A DNA stretch of 64,000 nucleotides from positions 124,001 through 188,000 of the forward strand of contig NZ_SPNJ01000002.1 in the NCBI RefSeq assembly GCF_004563925.1, in the 5' to 3' direction. The DNA is from Herbaspirillum sp. 3R11. GTDB lineage: Bacteria; Pseudomonadota; Gammaproteobacteria; Burkholderiales; Burkholderiaceae_D. The translations under genes and the position numbers were made by a program. Under the pieces are notes generated by a model. It ran no database searches. It was not told the DNA's origin and was given only the letters and a program-made list of their open reading frames with translations. Each line of letters starts with the position of its first letter. The stretch's first letter is position 1. This document shows, in pieces, positions 63,180-64,000 of the stretch.

Positions 63180-63292
63180 GTGTTATTCCGTTTGAAGGAC
63201 GGTTTGGATACATCGGCCGCACGTGGCGGAACACAGAATGGCGAGACGGCCAGGCAAGCGCATTGTTTCCGCCAGAATCGACTGCACCTGAA

Positions 63293-64000
63293 TCACTCCG
63301 TCCGTTTAGCCTCTCGTAACTTAAACAGCGCGATCATCTTGAACAGATCTTGTGCTTGCTCGTTTAATTGCGATGACGCCGCAGCAGATTGTTCGACCAG
63401 CGCTGCATTTTCCTGTGTCGCGCGATCCATATCTGCGATGCTGGAGTCTATCTGTGTAATGCCCAGACTCTGCTCATTCAGCGCGTGCTGGACCTGCCCG
63501 ACAATGCCGGCCACGCGGCTGATGGCGACTACGATCTCACTCATCGTCACGCCTGCAGTTTCTACGCGCTGAGTACCTTCCATGACGTTCGCCGCCGAAG
63601 CCTCGATCAAACCTTTGATCTCACGTGCGGCAGTCGCGCTTCGCTGCGCAAGCGTGCGCACTTCGGCCGCGACGACGGCGAAGCCGCGTCCGTTTTCACC
63701 GGCGCGGGCGGCTTCCACAGCGGCGTTCAACGCGAGAATATTGGTCTGGAAGGCGATGCTGTCAATCACGCCAATGATTTCCGTCACGGATTTCGACGAG
63801 CGCGCAATTTCTTCCATCGTACTGACGACCTGGAGCATGACGTCTCCGCCGCGCTGGGCGATCGAACTGGTGGATGACGCCAGGCGGCCTGCGTCGATCG
63901 TCGCTTCGACCGACTGTTTGACGCTCGCCGTCAGTTCGGTCAGTGCTGCGGAAGTCTCCTGCAGGCCACTGGCCGATATTTCGGTTCGGAGAGACAAGTC
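63293..64000 (-). CDS. Methyl-accepting chemotaxis protein, C-terminal part (5' truncated by window)
   Basis: The frame is open through the window edge; the last 235 residues are present. The signalling domain is complete from LSLRTEISASGLQETS to the tip [21 protein letters not shown] and back through the descending helix (ENAALVEQSAAASSQLNEQA). It ends FKLREAKRTE with no xWxxF pentapeptide. The sensor and membrane helices lie outside the window. It is the third chemoreceptor in the segment, evidence for a motile, chemotactic host. Confidence 0.92.
   Translation of the reverse strand, partial: DLSLRTEISASGLQETSAALTELTASVKQSVEATIDAGRLASSTSSIAQRGGDVMLQVVSTMEEIARSSKSVTEIIGVIDSIAFQTNILALNAAVEAARAGENGRGFAVVAAEVRTLAQRSATAAREIKGLIEASAANVMEGTQRVETAGVTMSEIVVAISRVAGIVGQVQHALNEQSLGITQIDSSIADMDRATQENAALVEQSAAASSQLNEQAQDLFKMIALFKLREAKRTE

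Noticed and set aside
1..64000. CRISPR arrays
   Set aside because: No array of regularly spaced direct repeats was seen; the tandem arrays found have no spacers.

Overview
The window looks like a chromosomal segment of a GC-rich betaproteobacterium, most likely of the Oxalobacteraceae (Herbaspirillum or Collimonas type). This is inferred from codon and base usage, the porin type, an ESPR-type autotransporter leader, many LysR regulators and several chemoreceptors. No rRNA, tRNA, CRISPR array or intact transposase was found.

Layout. 1-22.6 kb is ordinary high-GC sequence. It carries a CGNR-regulated hydrolase/oxidoreductase/SDR operon, a chemoreceptor, a LysR/MFS pair, an orphan response regulator, a PHB-depolymerase/RHH pair, a short UvrA paralogue, a type II asparaginase, two VOC proteins, an AraC and an MmyB-type regulator, a succinate-semialdehyde-type dehydrogenase and a glutamate-type binding protein. 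22.7-24.2 kb is a small AT-richer patch of three unrelated minus-strand genes: a membrane protein, a frameshifted Imm22-like immunity gene and a GNAT. They are separated by copies of a 24-bp palindromic repeat. 24.2-28.1 kb holds a lipoprotein hydrolase and a large Gly-rich autotransporter.

28.67-42.99 kb is the most distinctive part. It is a block of visibly lower GC bounded by long outward-facing imperfect terminal inverted repeats, and it contains no recombinase. Inside is a complete imino-acid (proline-type) catabolic set: PutA, ProC, an Ldh-family pyrroline-2-carboxylate reductase type enzyme, an intact DAO-family flavoenzyme and the remnant of another, ETF alpha and beta, ETF-ubiquinone oxidoreductase, a periplasmic binding protein, a tautomerase, and two paralogous FCD/GntR regulators. 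A shared operator-like palindrome (TGTATCC and its complement) stands before three transcription units, which suggests a single regulon. The likely flow is cyclic amino acid to cyclic imine (flavoenzyme, electrons to ETF, then ETF-QO, then quinone), imine to L-proline (Ldh-family or ProC), and proline to glutamate (PutA).

43.4-55.8 kb carries an L-2-hydroxyglutarate oxidase with a LysR gene, then a complete peptide-type ABC importer that runs on into a chemoreceptor gene, an M20 amidohydrolase and a LysR gene. 55.9-64 kb carries a porin, a CapA-family protein, a GlxA-type regulator divergent from a tautomerase, an uncharacterised secreted protein, a LysR gene and a truncated chemoreceptor at the edge. 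The peptide importer and the distant capA gene share a nearly colinear 46-bp promoter block. Three genes in the window have short tandem repeats running across their stop codons.
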